A stretch of 64,000 bases of DNA from a gamma proteobacterium L18. Lineage in GTDB: Bacteria > Pseudomonadota > Gammaproteobacteria > Pseudomonadales > Pseudomonadaceae. The position numbers and the translations under genes are program-made. Shown here piece after piece: positions 8,658 to 16,515 of the stretch; the stretch's first letter is position 1; every line of letters begins with the position of its first letter. Below the pieces are notes generated by a model that made no database searches, was not told the origin of the DNA, and was given only the letters and a program-made list of their open reading frames with translations. The stretch covers positions 313,352-377,351 of the forward strand of contig KI547172.1 in the NCBI GenBank assembly GCA_000497835.1. The letters run 5' to 3'.

Positions 8658-8687
8658 GTGCTCCCTGCCTTGAGGTGCCGGGAGCAC
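8658..8687 (+). repeat. Inverted repeat after the PIN-like gene
   Basis: GTGCTCCC at 8658-8665 pairs perfectly with GGGAGCAC at 8680-8687 around a 14-base loop, 31 bases after the PIN-like stop. It could end the transcript, but there is no T-run on either strand, so a rho-independent terminator is not supported. Confidence 0.4.
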
Positions 8688-8719
8688 ATTGCGCTAGATA
8701 CCTTGCCAGTAGGCTACTG

Positions 8720-9001
8720 CTATAGCTTAAGCCGTTGCTCTGCGTCTGCCTGCGCGGCATCAATCAAGATTTTTCCGGCATCCACCAATTGATAGATGGC
8801 TTGATTAAGTGCCCTGGTCGTTGTCAGTTCGCTGTCGCATGTCTCATCGTATAGCACAAGGGCTGTACTCAGCATTCCAGACGCTCGAGAAAGTGCTGTC
8901 GAAAGCGGCACCCCGGGTGAAGCTTCAAAGAGTTGGCAGCGAACATCAGTTTTTAAAGCCGAACTATCTTCACGCTCGGGTGATTCGAAATGGTTGTTCA
9001 T
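8720..9001 (-). CDS. DUF3077 family small protein
   Basis: A 93-residue acidic soluble protein with the layout of the DUF3077 family, which is common and multicopy in Pseudomonas: an N-terminal polar stretch, then LFEASPGVPLSTALSRASGML, then a helical C-terminal half. No catalytic motif is visible and the function is unknown. It is convergent with the PIN-like gene and is preceded by a long leader that can fold (9059-9133). The ATG at 9001 has GAGAGG a few bases upstream on the coding strand. Confidence 0.72.
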   Translation of the reverse strand: MNNHFESPEREDSSALKTDVRCQLFEASPGVPLSTALSRASGMLSTALVLYDETCDSELTTTRALNQAIYQLVDAGKILIDAAQADAEQRLKL

Positions 9002-9058
9002 TTTTTAGCCTCTCATACGGGTAATAGAGGCCACCTTCCGCCGTCAAACAGAAATGGT

Positions 9059-9133
9059 GGCAGCTGTGCGCAGGTTGACGGACCGGTCGTATGAGAACCC
9101 GGCGCACCCGAAGATGCCCCATGCACAGCCGCC
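9059..9133 (-). ncRNA. Foldable leader (three-way junction) of the DUF3077 gene
   Basis: Read on the minus strand, GGCGGCTGTGC (9133-9123) pairs with GCACAGCTGCC (9069-9059) to give an 11-bp closing stem with one G-U pair. It encloses two hairpins: GCATC-TTCG-GGTGC (9117-9104), a classic cUUCGg tetraloop, and a CCGG/CCGG hairpin (9102-9099 with 9086-9083). The structure lies about 60 bases before the DUF3077 start and on the sense strand. I recall similar leaders before other Pseudomonas DUF3077 genes, but cannot confirm this here. It could be a cis-regulatory element or a processed small RNA. Confidence 0.5.
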
Positions 9134-9215
9134 ATAAGCAATGCATAGGCACACACACGCCTTAGCAAGGTTCTGGAAGCTGCTAATTCAAATACGGGTC
9201 AGGCCGTCAAACCTG

Positions 9216-9235
9216 GTCACGAATGCATTCGTGAC
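9216..9235. promoter_or_regulatory. Perfect 20-bp palindrome
   Basis: GTCACGAATGCATTCGTGAC is its own reverse complement over all 20 bases, with no spacer. It lies between the DUF3077 leader (transcribed leftward) and two small reading frames (rightward), so it is well placed as an operator for divergent transcription. The protein that would bind it is not identified. Confidence 0.55.
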
Positions 9236-9272
9236 GCGGGCGAGAATAGTGTGCGGGTCGGCAGGGGTCAAT

Positions 9273-9435
9273 ATGGAGTCACCGAAAGAGAGGCATCCTA
9301 CAAGACTGGATAATCGTTCGAATCGACGCCAAGGTCGTTTGGTTACTCGGGCACAGGGCCGCAGCCCGTGTGCTAATGGCAGAAATGGAGGGTGAGGCAG
9401 TTGACCCATTCGGGTACTCGGCCGAAAATCCCTGA
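9273..9435 (+). pseudogene. Small frameshifted reading frame
   Basis: An ATG at 9273 with AGGGG five bases upstream opens MESPKER. After this the plausible coding frame continues in the +1 frame from about 9289 (GILQDWIIVRIDAKVVW, then LLGHRAAARVLMAEMEGEAV) to a TGA at 9433-9435. A two-base loss in the GAGAG tract near 9286-9292, or a one-base gain or loss, would join the two parts into a product of about 55 residues. The downstream frame has no start codon of its own until GTG 9370. I do not recognise the protein. It is either broken, shifted by a sequencing error, or recoded. Confidence 0.35.
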
Positions 9436-9575
9436 TGAGGACTGCAACCGCGCATTTTCGGGCTTGGCTTACCAGTATTGGCCCCTCGGATTTGGCAGCA
9501 GTGAAGCTGGCACTCACTGACGTAGGGACAATTGATAGGCCCCACCATACGGCCGATGATTCAATTGGGTTCTGA
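9435..9575 (+). CDS. Small hypothetical protein, coupled to the upstream frame
   Basis: A 46-residue reading frame. Its ATG at 9435 overlaps the preceding stop in a TGATG junction, a standard sign of translational coupling. The product starts MRTATAHFRAWL and continues LTSIGPSDLAAVKLAL; it is predicted to be helical and soluble, with an even amino-acid mix unlike random frames. I do not recognise a family. A strong terminator at 9640-9664 closes the unit. Confidence 0.4.
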   Translation: MRTATAHFRAWLTSIGPSDLAAVKLALTDVGTIDRPHHTADDSIGF

Positions 9576-9639
9576 ACCAAGGGAGCGGAAACGATCCTGA
9601 AGCTAAAGAATCGCTGCGACTACAGCCTCACCATCATTC

Positions 9640-9664
9640 AAAGGCGACCTTAGGGTCGCCTTTT
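9640..9664 (+). terminator. Rho-independent terminator of the small-ORF unit
   Basis: AAAGGCGACC, a TTA loop and GGGTCGCCTT form a perfect stem followed by TTTT. It sits 65 bases after the 46-residue frame. Confidence 0.8.
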
Positions 9665-9739
9665 CAATTTCTATTGAGTAGCTACCCTGCTGGGACTGCC
9701 CGGCATTTAGGCTTCGGATTCTGCGGTGCAGCACAGGGT

Positions 9740-9817
9740 CAGCGCAGCTTGGCGGCAGCGGCTACGGGTTGTGTGTGGTAGGTGGGAACGCTGTAGCCGC
9801 TGCCGAAGGCTGCGCTG
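9740..9817. repeat. REP-type inverted pair
   Basis: CAGCGCAGC followed by GGCAGCGGCTAC (9740-9765) is repeated inverted at 9793-9817 (GTAGCCGCTGCCGAAGGCTG). The core GCAGC-CTTCGGC-AGCGGCTAC family also appears at 28809-28828 and 44215-44302. Confidence 0.6.
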
Positions 9818-9881
9818 GCCAGCATGTACGCCCACGATGTCACGTGGGGCGTAGGACCAGAGCAGCCTGGCGGCGAGTCAA

Positions 9882-10655
9882 TCAGAACGCCGGAATGATC
9901 GCGCCCTTGTACTTGTCCTGGATGAAGGTCTTCACCTCAGGGCTGTGCAGCGCCGCTGCCAGCTTCTGCATGGCCGGCGAGTCCTTGTTGTCCGGGCGCG
10001 CCACCAGGATGTTCACGTAAGGCGAGTCGTTGCCTTCAATGGCCAGGGCATCCTTGGACGGGTCCAGTTTGGCTTCCAGCGCATAGTTGGTGTTGATCAG
10101 CGCCAGGTCGACCTGGGTCAGCACGCGCGGCAGGGTGGCGGCTTCCAGTTCGCGGATTTTCAGGTCTTTGCTGTTCTCAACGATGTCCTTGGGCGTGGAC
10201 AGGATGTCGGTCGGGTTCTTCAGCTTGATCAGGCCGACTTTCTGCAGCAGCAACAGCGCACGGCCGCCGTTGGTGGCGTCGTTGGGGATGACCACGTTGG
10301 CACCGCCCGGCAGCTCTTCAAGCTTCTTCCATTTGCTGGAGTAGGCGCCCAGCGGCTCCAGGTGCACGCCGGTGACGGCAACCAGGTTGGTGCCCTTGCC
10401 CTTGTTGAACTCATCCAGGTACGGCTGGTGCTGGAAGAAGTTGGCGTCCAGGCGCTTTTCGGCTACCTGCACGTTGGGCTGGATGTAGTCGGTAAACACC
10501 TTCACCTTCAGGTCCACGCCTTCCTTGGCCAGTTGCGGCTTCACGAATTCGAGGATTTCGGCGTGGGGCACGGCGGTGGCCGCCACGGTCAGGGTGTCAT
10601 TGGCGTGGGCCGACAGGGCGGCGACAGCGGCAAAGGCCGCCAGCAGTTTTTTCAT
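9882..10655 (-). CDS. metQ: Methionine ABC transporter substrate-binding protein
   Basis: A periplasmic NlpA/MetQ-family binding protein of 257 residues. It has a cleavable signal peptide (about 1-20, ending SAHA) and no lipobox cysteine, unlike the lipoprotein version in E. coli. Family marks include AATAVPHAEILEFVKP after the signal, FFQHQPYLDEFN in the middle and IPNDATNGGRALLLLQ. It is the last gene of metN-metI-metQ. The ATG at 10655 has AAGGAG seven bases upstream. Confidence 0.92.
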   Translation of the reverse strand: MKKLLAAFAAVAALSAHANDTLTVAATAVPHAEILEFVKPQLAKEGVDLKVKVFTDYIQPNVQVAEKRLDANFFQHQPYLDEFNKGKGTNLVAVTGVHLEPLGAYSSKWKKLEELPGGANVVIPNDATNGGRALLLLQKVGLIKLKNPTDILSTPKDIVENSKDLKIRELEAATLPRVLTQVDLALINTNYALEAKLDPSKDALAIEGNDSPYVNILVARPDNKDSPAMQKLAAALHSPEVKTFIQDKYKGAIIPAF

Positions 10656-10721
10656 GTTCAGCTCCTTGCGAAGGCCTCGGGCCCTCGGCGCCGCGGCATG
10701 GCCGCGGCACATCATTAGGGG

Positions 10722-11393
10722 TTACTTGCGGGAGAAGTGCACCACCAGCTTGTCGCCGATGGTCTGCAGCACCTGCACCAGCACCACCAGGATCACCACG
10801 GTGACGATCATAACGTCGGTCTGGAAACGCTGGTAACCAAAGCGAATCGCCAGGTCGCCCAGGCCACCGGCGCCGACCACACCGGCCATGGCCGTGTAGG
10901 AAACCAGTGTAATCGCTGTCACGGTTGTTGCCGCGATGATGCCCGGCAATGCCTCCGGCAGCAGCGCATTCACGATGATCTGACGCGGCGTGGCCCCCAT
11001 CGATTGGGTGGCTTCGATGATGCCGCGATCGACTTCACGCAGGGCAGTTTCCACCAGGCGCGCGAAGAACGGCGTGGTACCGATGACCAGCGGCGGAATG
11101 GCGCCGGCCACGCCCAGCGAGGTGCCGGTGATCAGCACGGTGACCGGGATCAGCACGATCAGCAGGATGATGAACGGCAGCGAACGCAGCACGTTCACGC
11201 AGAACGCCAGCAGCGCATAGATACCCTTGTTCTCGAACAGTTGGCGCGGGCCGCAGATGAACAGCAGCACGCCCAGCGGCAGGCCCAGCAGCACGGTGAA
11301 GAACAGCGAAGCGCCCAGCATGATCATGGTGTCGTTGCTGGCGTCGAGAATCTCGGACCAGTCGACGTTGGCAAAGTAATTGAGGAAGTCCAT
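10722..11393 (-). CDS. metI: Methionine ABC transporter permease
   Basis: A 223-residue permease with about five helices. The permease-ATPase coupling loop is visible as IEATQSMGATPRQIIVNALL. Its ATG overlaps the metN stop by one base (TGATG), so the two are translationally coupled. It imports methionine, probably including the D form, with MetN and MetQ. Confidence 0.94.
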   Translation of the reverse strand: MDFLNYFANVDWSEILDASNDTMIMLGASLFFTVLLGLPLGVLLFICGPRQLFENKGIYALLAFCVNVLRSLPFIILLIVLIPVTVLITGTSLGVAGAIPPLVIGTTPFFARLVETALREVDRGIIEATQSMGATPRQIIVNALLPEALPGIIAATTVTAITLVSYTAMAGVVGAGGLGDLAIRFGYQRFQTDVMIVTVVILVVLVQVLQTIGDKLVVHFSRK

Positions 11394-12400
11394 CAGCGCA
11401 GCACCTCCATATGAACGTCTGCAGAGGTGAAGCGGGCAAAGGCAGCGTCCATGTCGCCACCGGTGATGGCCAGGGTCAGCTGCCCGTAGGGCGTGTCTTT
11501 GATGCGGTCGATGCGGCCGGCCAGGATGCTGTAGTCCACGCCGGTTTCACGGGCCACGGTACCCAGCAGCGGGGCGTAGGTGGAATCGCCCTGGAAGGTC
11601 AGGCGCACGATACGGCCGGGCACATGGGCGAAGATATCGCTTTGCTCGGCTTCGTCGACCTGCTCGTCTTCCTGCACGAAGCGCTTGGTGGTGGGGTGCT
11701 GCGGGTGCAGGAACACCTTGGCCACCGGGCCTTGCTCGACGATCACGCCGGCATCCATGACCGCTACCTGGTCGCACACGCGACGGATCACGTCCATCTC
11801 GTGGGTGATAAGCACGATGGTCAGCTTCAGCTCGCGGTTGATCTCGGCCAGCAGTTGCAGCACCGACGCCGTGGTCTGCGGGTCGAGGGCGCTGGTGGCC
11901 TCGTCGCACAGCAGCACCTTGGGGTTGGTGGACAGGGCGCGGGCAATGCCCACGCGCTGCTTCTGGCCGCCGGACAGCTGCGCCGGGTACTTCTTGGCGT
12001 GGTCGGACAGGCCGACTCGCTCCAGCAGCGCGGCAACGCGGGCGTTGATCTCGCTGGCCGACAGCTCGCCAGCCAGGCGCAACGGCAGCGCGACGTTGTC
12101 GGCCACGGTCTTGGAGGCCAGCAGGTTAAAGTGCTGGAAGATCATCCCGACCTGTTGGCGAAAACGGCGCAGGCTGTTGGCGTCGAAGGCGGTGACGTCT
12201 TCACCGTCAACGATGATGGTGCCGCCGCTGGGCGCTTCCAGGCGGTTGATCAGGCGCAGCAGGGTACTTTTGCCAGCACCCGAGTGGCCGATCAGGCCGA
12301 AGACCTGGCCGTTCTCGACGGTCAGGTTGGTGGGGTGCAGCGCGGGGATTTCCCTACCGTTGACGCGGTAGGTTTTATGCACATTTTGAAACTCGATCAC
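11393..12400 (-). CDS. metN: Methionine ABC transporter ATP-binding protein
   Basis: A 335-residue ATPase. Walker A is GHSGAGKST, the signature is LSGGQKQR, and Walker B is VLLCDEATSALD. The C-terminal 90 residues form the NIL/ACT-like domain that senses methionine and inhibits transport in characterised MetN proteins. It is the first gene of the operon and divergent from katE. I saw no SAM riboswitch or S-box upstream. Confidence 0.95.
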   Translation of the reverse strand: MIEFQNVHKTYRVNGREIPALHPTNLTVENGQVFGLIGHSGAGKSTLLRLINRLEAPSGGTIIVDGEDVTAFDANSLRRFRQQVGMIFQHFNLLASKTVADNVALPLRLAGELSASEINARVAALLERVGLSDHAKKYPAQLSGGQKQRVGIARALSTNPKVLLCDEATSALDPQTTASVLQLLAEINRELKLTIVLITHEMDVIRRVCDQVAVMDAGVIVEQGPVAKVFLHPQHPTTKRFVQEDEQVDEAEQSDIFAHVPGRIVRLTFQGDSTYAPLLGTVARETGVDYSILAGRIDRIKDTPYGQLTLAITGGDMDAAFARFTSADVHMEVLR

Positions 12401-12667
12401 GTAGCGAACCTTGTGGGGCGCATGGAATGGGGGACAGCGGTTAGCCGGTCGCGCATTTTAGCCTGTCCGTTTAGAGAGACTTAGCATTTATTTCGTAAAC
12501 ATCCTTTCATTTGGCAATAAGGCGATCGAAGGTCTCGAAAATAAACGGAACGGGGCCCGACCCGGCCAGTCACTACCTAGGCATACCCATGATCCCTGAC
12601 CGTGACAGGGGTTCAGCCCATGCAGACCATCCGCAACGGGTGGCCGCAGATGAGGAGTCTAGGACAG

Positions 12668-14806
12668 ATGAAAAAGAACACGCCCAGTTCCGGCAAAAGC
12701 CAGGCCGCCGGTACCGACGCACCGGACCGCGCCAACACCAACCCCAAGCTCGATAGCCTCGAAACCTTCCGTACCGACGCTACCGGGCAGGCCCTGCGCA
12801 CCAACCAGGGCGTGAAGATCAGCGACAACCAGAACACCCTCAAGGCCGGCGCCCGCGGGCCGTCGCTGCTGGAAGACTTCATCATGCGCGAGAAAATCAC
12901 GCATTTTGACCATGAGCGGATCCCCGAGCGGATCGTCCACGCCCGTGGCACTGGCGCCCACGGCTACTTCCAGACGTACAAGGCGCATTCCGACCTGACC
13001 AAGGCCGGCTTCCTGCAGGACCCGGCGAAGGTCACTCCAGTCTTTGTGCGTTTCTCCACGGTGCAGGGGCCGCGTGGCTCGGGCGATACCGTGCGCGACG
13101 TGCGCGGCTTTGCCGTCAAGTTCTACACCGATGAAGGCAATTTCGACCTGGTTGGCAACAATATGCCAGTGTTCTTCATCCAGGACGCGATCAAGTTTCC
13201 CGATTTCGTTCACGCCGTGAAGCCCGAGCCGCATAACGAGATACCCACCGGCGGTTCGGCCCATGACACCTTCTGGGACTTCGTGTCGCTGGTGCCCGAG
13301 TCGGCCCACATGGTGATCTGGACCATGTCCGACCGCGCCATCCCCAAAAGCCTGCGCACCATGGAAGGCTTCGGTATTCACACCTTCCGGCTGATCAACG
13401 CCGAGGGCAAATCCAGCTTCGTGAAATTCCACTGGAAGCCCAAGGCTGGCGTCTGCTCGCTGGTGTGGGACGAGGCGCAGAAACTGGCGGGCAAGGACAC
13501 CGACTATCATCGCCGCGACCTGTGGGAAGCCATCGAGATGGGCGACTATCCCGAGTGGGAGTTCGGCGTGCAGATCGTGCCGGAAGAGGACGAGCACAAG
13601 TTCGACTTCGACCTGCTGGACCCCACCAAGATCATCCCCGAAGAGCTGGTGCCGGTCACGCCGCTGGGCAAGATGGTGCTCAACCGCAACCCTGATAACT
13701 TCTTCGCCGAGACCGAGCAGGTCGCGTTCTGCCCCGGCCATATCGTGCCGGGCATCGACTTCTCCAACGACCCGTTGCTGCAGGGCCGGTTGTTTTCCTA
13801 CACCGACACGCAGATCAGCCGTCTGGGCGGGCCGAACTTCCACGAAATACCGATTAACCGGCCGCTGGCGCCCAACCACAATGGCCAGCGCGACGCCCAG
13901 CACCGGGTGACCATCGACAAGGGCCGCGCCTCTTACGAGCCAAACTCCATCGATGGTGGCTGGCCGAAGGAAACCCCCGCAGCGGCCCAGGATGGCGGTT
14001 TCGTGTCGTACCCCGAGCGCATCGAGGCGCACAAGATCCGTCAGCGCAGCGAGTCGTTCGCCGATCACTTCTCCCAGGCGCGGCTGTTCTTCCACAGCCT
14101 GAGCAAGCCCGAGCAGGAACACGTGATTGCTGCCTACAGCTTCGAGCTGGGCAAGGTCGAGCGTGAATACATTCGTGCCCGCGAAGTGAACGAGATCCTC
14201 GCCAACATCGACCTCGACCTGGCCGCCCGCGTGGCGGCGAACCTCGGCCTGCCAGCGCCCAAGGCCGGTACCGTGGACGTGCACGAGCAGTCGCTCAAGG
14301 CGTCCCCGGCGTTGAGCCAGATGAACCTGCTGTCGGGAGACATCAAGGGGCGCAAGGTGGCGATCCTGGTGGCCAATGGTGTCGATGGCGGGCAGGTGGC
14401 GGCCATCAGGAAAGCCCTGGAAGGCGAAGGTGCCCACGCCAAGGTGCTGGGGCCCACGTCAGCGCCGGTGAAAACGGCCGATGGCAAGGCGTTGCCGGTG
14501 GATGCTTCTGCAGAGGGCTTGCCTTCGGTGGCGTTCGATGCGGTGTGGGTGCCGGGTGGCAAGGCTTCGGTGCAGGCGTTGAGTGGTGACGGGGTGGCGT
14601 TGCACTTCGTGCTTGAGGCCTACAAGCATTTGAAGGCCATCGGCGTGAGCACCGACGCGAAGTCGTTGATCGACGGCTTGAAGCTGGAAGAGGATGCGGG
14701 GCTGCTGGTGGGTGATGATGCCAAGGCGCACAAAGCCTTCATTACTGCCATCGCCAAGCACCGCGTGTGGGATCGCGAGGCCAAGGCCAAGGCAGTCCCG
14801 GCTTAA
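12668..14806 (+). CDS. katE: Large-subunit catalase HPII
   Basis: A clade II catalase of 712 residues. The catalytic His91 lies in RIVHARG. The haem-proximal Tyr378 lies in LFSYTDTQISRLGG. The haem pocket segment VRFSTVQGPRGSGDTVRDV is intact. The last 150 residues form the flavodoxin/DJ-1-like extra domain typical of HPII, starting near GRKVAILVANGVDGG. ATG 12668 was chosen because upstream in-frame starts add a sequence with no family resemblance. It decomposes hydrogen peroxide, usually in stationary phase. Confidence 0.94.
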   Translation: MKKNTPSSGKSQAAGTDAPDRANTNPKLDSLETFRTDATGQALRTNQGVKISDNQNTLKAGARGPSLLEDFIMREKITHFDHERIPERIVHARGTGAHGYFQTYKAHSDLTKAGFLQDPAKVTPVFVRFSTVQGPRGSGDTVRDVRGFAVKFYTDEGNFDLVGNNMPVFFIQDAIKFPDFVHAVKPEPHNEIPTGGSAHDTFWDFVSLVPESAHMVIWTMSDRAIPKSLRTMEGFGIHTFRLINAEGKSSFVKFHWKPKAGVCSLVWDEAQKLAGKDTDYHRRDLWEAIEMGDYPEWEFGVQIVPEEDEHKFDFDLLDPTKIIPEELVPVTPLGKMVLNRNPDNFFAETEQVAFCPGHIVPGIDFSNDPLLQGRLFSYTDTQISRLGGPNFHEIPINRPLAPNHNGQRDAQHRVTIDKGRASYEPNSIDGGWPKETPAAAQDGGFVSYPERIEAHKIRQRSESFADHFSQARLFFHSLSKPEQEHVIAAYSFELGKVEREYIRAREVNEILANIDLDLAARVAANLGLPAPKAGTVDVHEQSLKASPALSQMNLLSGDIKGRKVAILVANGVDGGQVAAIRKALEGEGAHAKVLGPTSAPVKTADGKALPVDASAEGLPSVAFDAVWVPGGKASVQALSGDGVALHFVLEAYKHLKAIGVSTDAKSLIDGLKLEEDAGLLVGDDAKAHKAFITAIAKHRVWDREAKAKAVPA

Positions 14807-14821
14807 TGGGGTAGTGCCTGT

Positions 14822-14915
14822 ACTGGCCTCTCGCGAGCAAGCTTTGCTCCCACAGAGTCAAACGCGGCATTTGCGTTTCACCTGTGGGAGCAAAGCTTGC
14901 TCGCGATGAGGCCAG
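14822..14915. repeat. REP inverted pair after katE
   Basis: ACTGGCCTCTCGCGAGCAAG and the following CTTTGCTCCCACAG are repeated inverted (CTGTGGGAGCAAAGCTTGCT, then CGCGATGAGGCCAGT). The pair lies between the convergent katE and lipoprotein genes and may also end both transcripts. Confidence 0.75.
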
Positions 14916-14933
14916 TGGCTTCACCCAATTTCT

Positions 14934-15647
14934 TCAGGGTTTACGAGGTGTCAGCACCATCTGCGCCGGCTGGTTGCGCACAACCTTGTGGCCCAATTCC
15001 CACGGCAACTGCGGCGCCAGCTTGTTCACACGCTTCTTGATCAGCGTCTGCAGCCACGGCCAATCCTGAGTGCGCGGCACCACCACCAACACATCGCAGT
15101 GGTAATTCACCACGTCCGCGGCGATGTCATCCAGCTGACGCTGCAAGGCGCGGCTTTCAGTAATGTTCAAGGCAACCGGTGTGCTCTGCGCCGTAGGGTC
15201 GATGACCTTGGCCACAGGCTTGGCTTCGGCTGCCTGCAAGGCGGCTTCGGCCTGGTCCAGTTCGGCCTTGCGTGCCTGGCGGATCGGGCCGTTGGCGCCG
15301 CCGGTCAGGGCCGGGGCCTTGGGCATCAGCGCGCGGGCACGGGCCAGGGCGGTGGCGGCTGCGTTGACGTCACCCTTCTGCAGCACGATCTGGCTGCGCT
15401 GCAAGTAGGCTTCGGCCAGCTGGCGCTGGTAGGGCTCCAGGCGTGGGTCATCGGGGCTCTGCTTCTGCAAGGCGCCCAGCTGATCCTCGGCAGTGGCCAG
15501 CTCGCCACCATCGATGTTGTTCTGCAATTGCAGATACGCGTCAGGCACCGGCGCGGGGGCGGCGGGCTGTGGCACATGGCTCTGGCAAGCGCCCAAGATG
15601 AGCGAAAATGCGGCAAGGAGCAGATAACGGGAGGCGAACGGCTTCAT
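14934..15647 (-). CDS. Lipoprotein next to the zinc uptake genes
   Basis: A 237-residue predicted lipoprotein with a lipobox at residue 21 (LILGACQS). A proline/alanine spacer follows, then a helical region (about 40-130) with TPR-like spacing, and a C-terminal domain with VVNYHCDVLVVVPRTQDWPWL. An equivalent gene sits beside znuB in other pseudomonads. No enzymatic motif is visible. A role tied to the envelope or zinc is only suggested by neighbourhood. Confidence 0.65.
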   Translation of the reverse strand: MKPFASRYLLLAAFSLILGACQSHVPQPAAPAPVPDAYLQLQNNIDGGELATAEDQLGALQKQSPDDPRLEPYQRQLAEAYLQRSQIVLQKGDVNAAATALARARALMPKAPALTGGANGPIRQARKAELDQAEAALQAAEAKPVAKVIDPTAQSTPVALNITESRALQRQLDDIAADVVNYHCDVLVVVPRTQDWPWLQTLIKKRVNKLAPQLPWELGHKVVRNQPAQMVLTPRKP

Positions 15648-15732
15648 TCCTGCGACTCTCTATTTGCGCAAAAAGCGAGCAAGTCTACACCCTGCCCGGC
15701 GACACGAAAACCTGTGGGATCCATCAATACCA

Positions 15733-16515
15733 TCAACGGCGTGGCAGTGCGAAGCTCAATAGGAACAGTGTAGCGGCGCAGACGACGATGGACGGACCGG
15801 CCGGCGTGTCCTTGAACCACGACATGGCCAGGCCGCCGCACACGGCAATTACGCCAAGGATACTCGCGCCCAGGGCCATCTGTTCCGGTGAGCGGGCGTG
15901 ACGTTGCGCCGCAGCGGCCGGGATGATCAGCAGCGAAGTGATCAACAGCACGCCGACGATTTTCATCGCCACGGCAATCACGATAGCAATCAACAGCATC
16001 AGCGTCATGCGCAGTGCGGCCACGGGCAGGCCTTCGACCCGCGCCAACTCTTCGTGCACGGTGACCGCCAGCAGCGGGCGCCACAGCGCCAGGACCAGGG
16101 CCATGACCGCCGCGCTGCCGCCCAGGATCCAGCCCAGGTCGGTCGGGCTGATGGCCAGCAGGTCACCGAACAGGTAGCTCATCAGGTCGATGCGCACGTC
16201 GTGCATGAAGCTCAGCACCACCAGGCCCAGGGACAGCGTGCTGGGCGCCAGGATGCCCAGTAGGGTGTCCGAGGCCAGCGGCTGGCGCTGTTGCAGGGTG
16301 ACCAGCAGGATGGCCAGCAACAGGCAGCCGACGGTTACCGCCAGCGCCGGGCTGACGTCCAGCACGAAGCCCAGGGCCACGCCCAGCAGGGCTGCGTGGG
16401 ACAAGGTGTCGCCGAAATAGGCCATGCGCCGCCATACCACGAAGGACCCCAGGGGGCCGGCGACAACCGCCAGGGATAGGCCAGCCAGCAAGGCGTAAAG
16501 CAGAAAATCAGCCAT
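15733..16515 (-). CDS. znuB: Zinc ABC transporter permease
   Basis: A 260-residue integral membrane protein of the ABC-3 family with about eight helices. It begins MADFLLYALLAGLSLAV and contains RMAYFGDTLSHAALLGVALG, the conserved permease segment. The start overlaps the znuC 3' end by eight bases. It forms the high-affinity zinc importer with ZnuA and ZnuC. Confidence 0.94.
   Translation of the reverse strand: MADFLLYALLAGLSLAVVAGPLGSFVVWRRMAYFGDTLSHAALLGVALGFVLDVSPALAVTVGCLLLAILLVTLQQRQPLASDTLLGILAPSTLSLGLVVLSFMHDVRIDLMSYLFGDLLAISPTDLGWILGGSAAVMALVLALWRPLLAVTVHEELARVEGLPVAALRMTLMLLIAIVIAVAMKIVGVLLITSLLIIPAAAAQRHARSPEQMALGASILGVIAVCGGLAMSWFKDTPAGPSIVVCAATLFLLSFALPRR

Noticed and set aside
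8658..8687. Rho-independent terminator after the PIN-like gene
   Set aside because: The stem is good but no T-run follows on either strand.
8970..9158. A 62-residue frame through the DUF3077 leader
   Set aside because: It coincides with the foldable leader and overlaps the DUF3077 start; the hairpins explain the sequence better.
9188..9580. A 130-residue leftward frame across the palindrome
   Set aside because: It spans the palindrome, the frameshifted frame and the small gene on the opposite strand, with no start site or motif; the rightward frames explain the region better.
12401..12667. SAM riboswitch before metN
   Set aside because: No S-box-like K-turn or paired core was found in the metN-katE gap.
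12659..14437. A 592-residue frame antisense to katE
   Set aside because: It mirrors katE codon structure on the other strand, has no recognisable motif and no ribosome site; typical shadow frame in high-G+C DNA.
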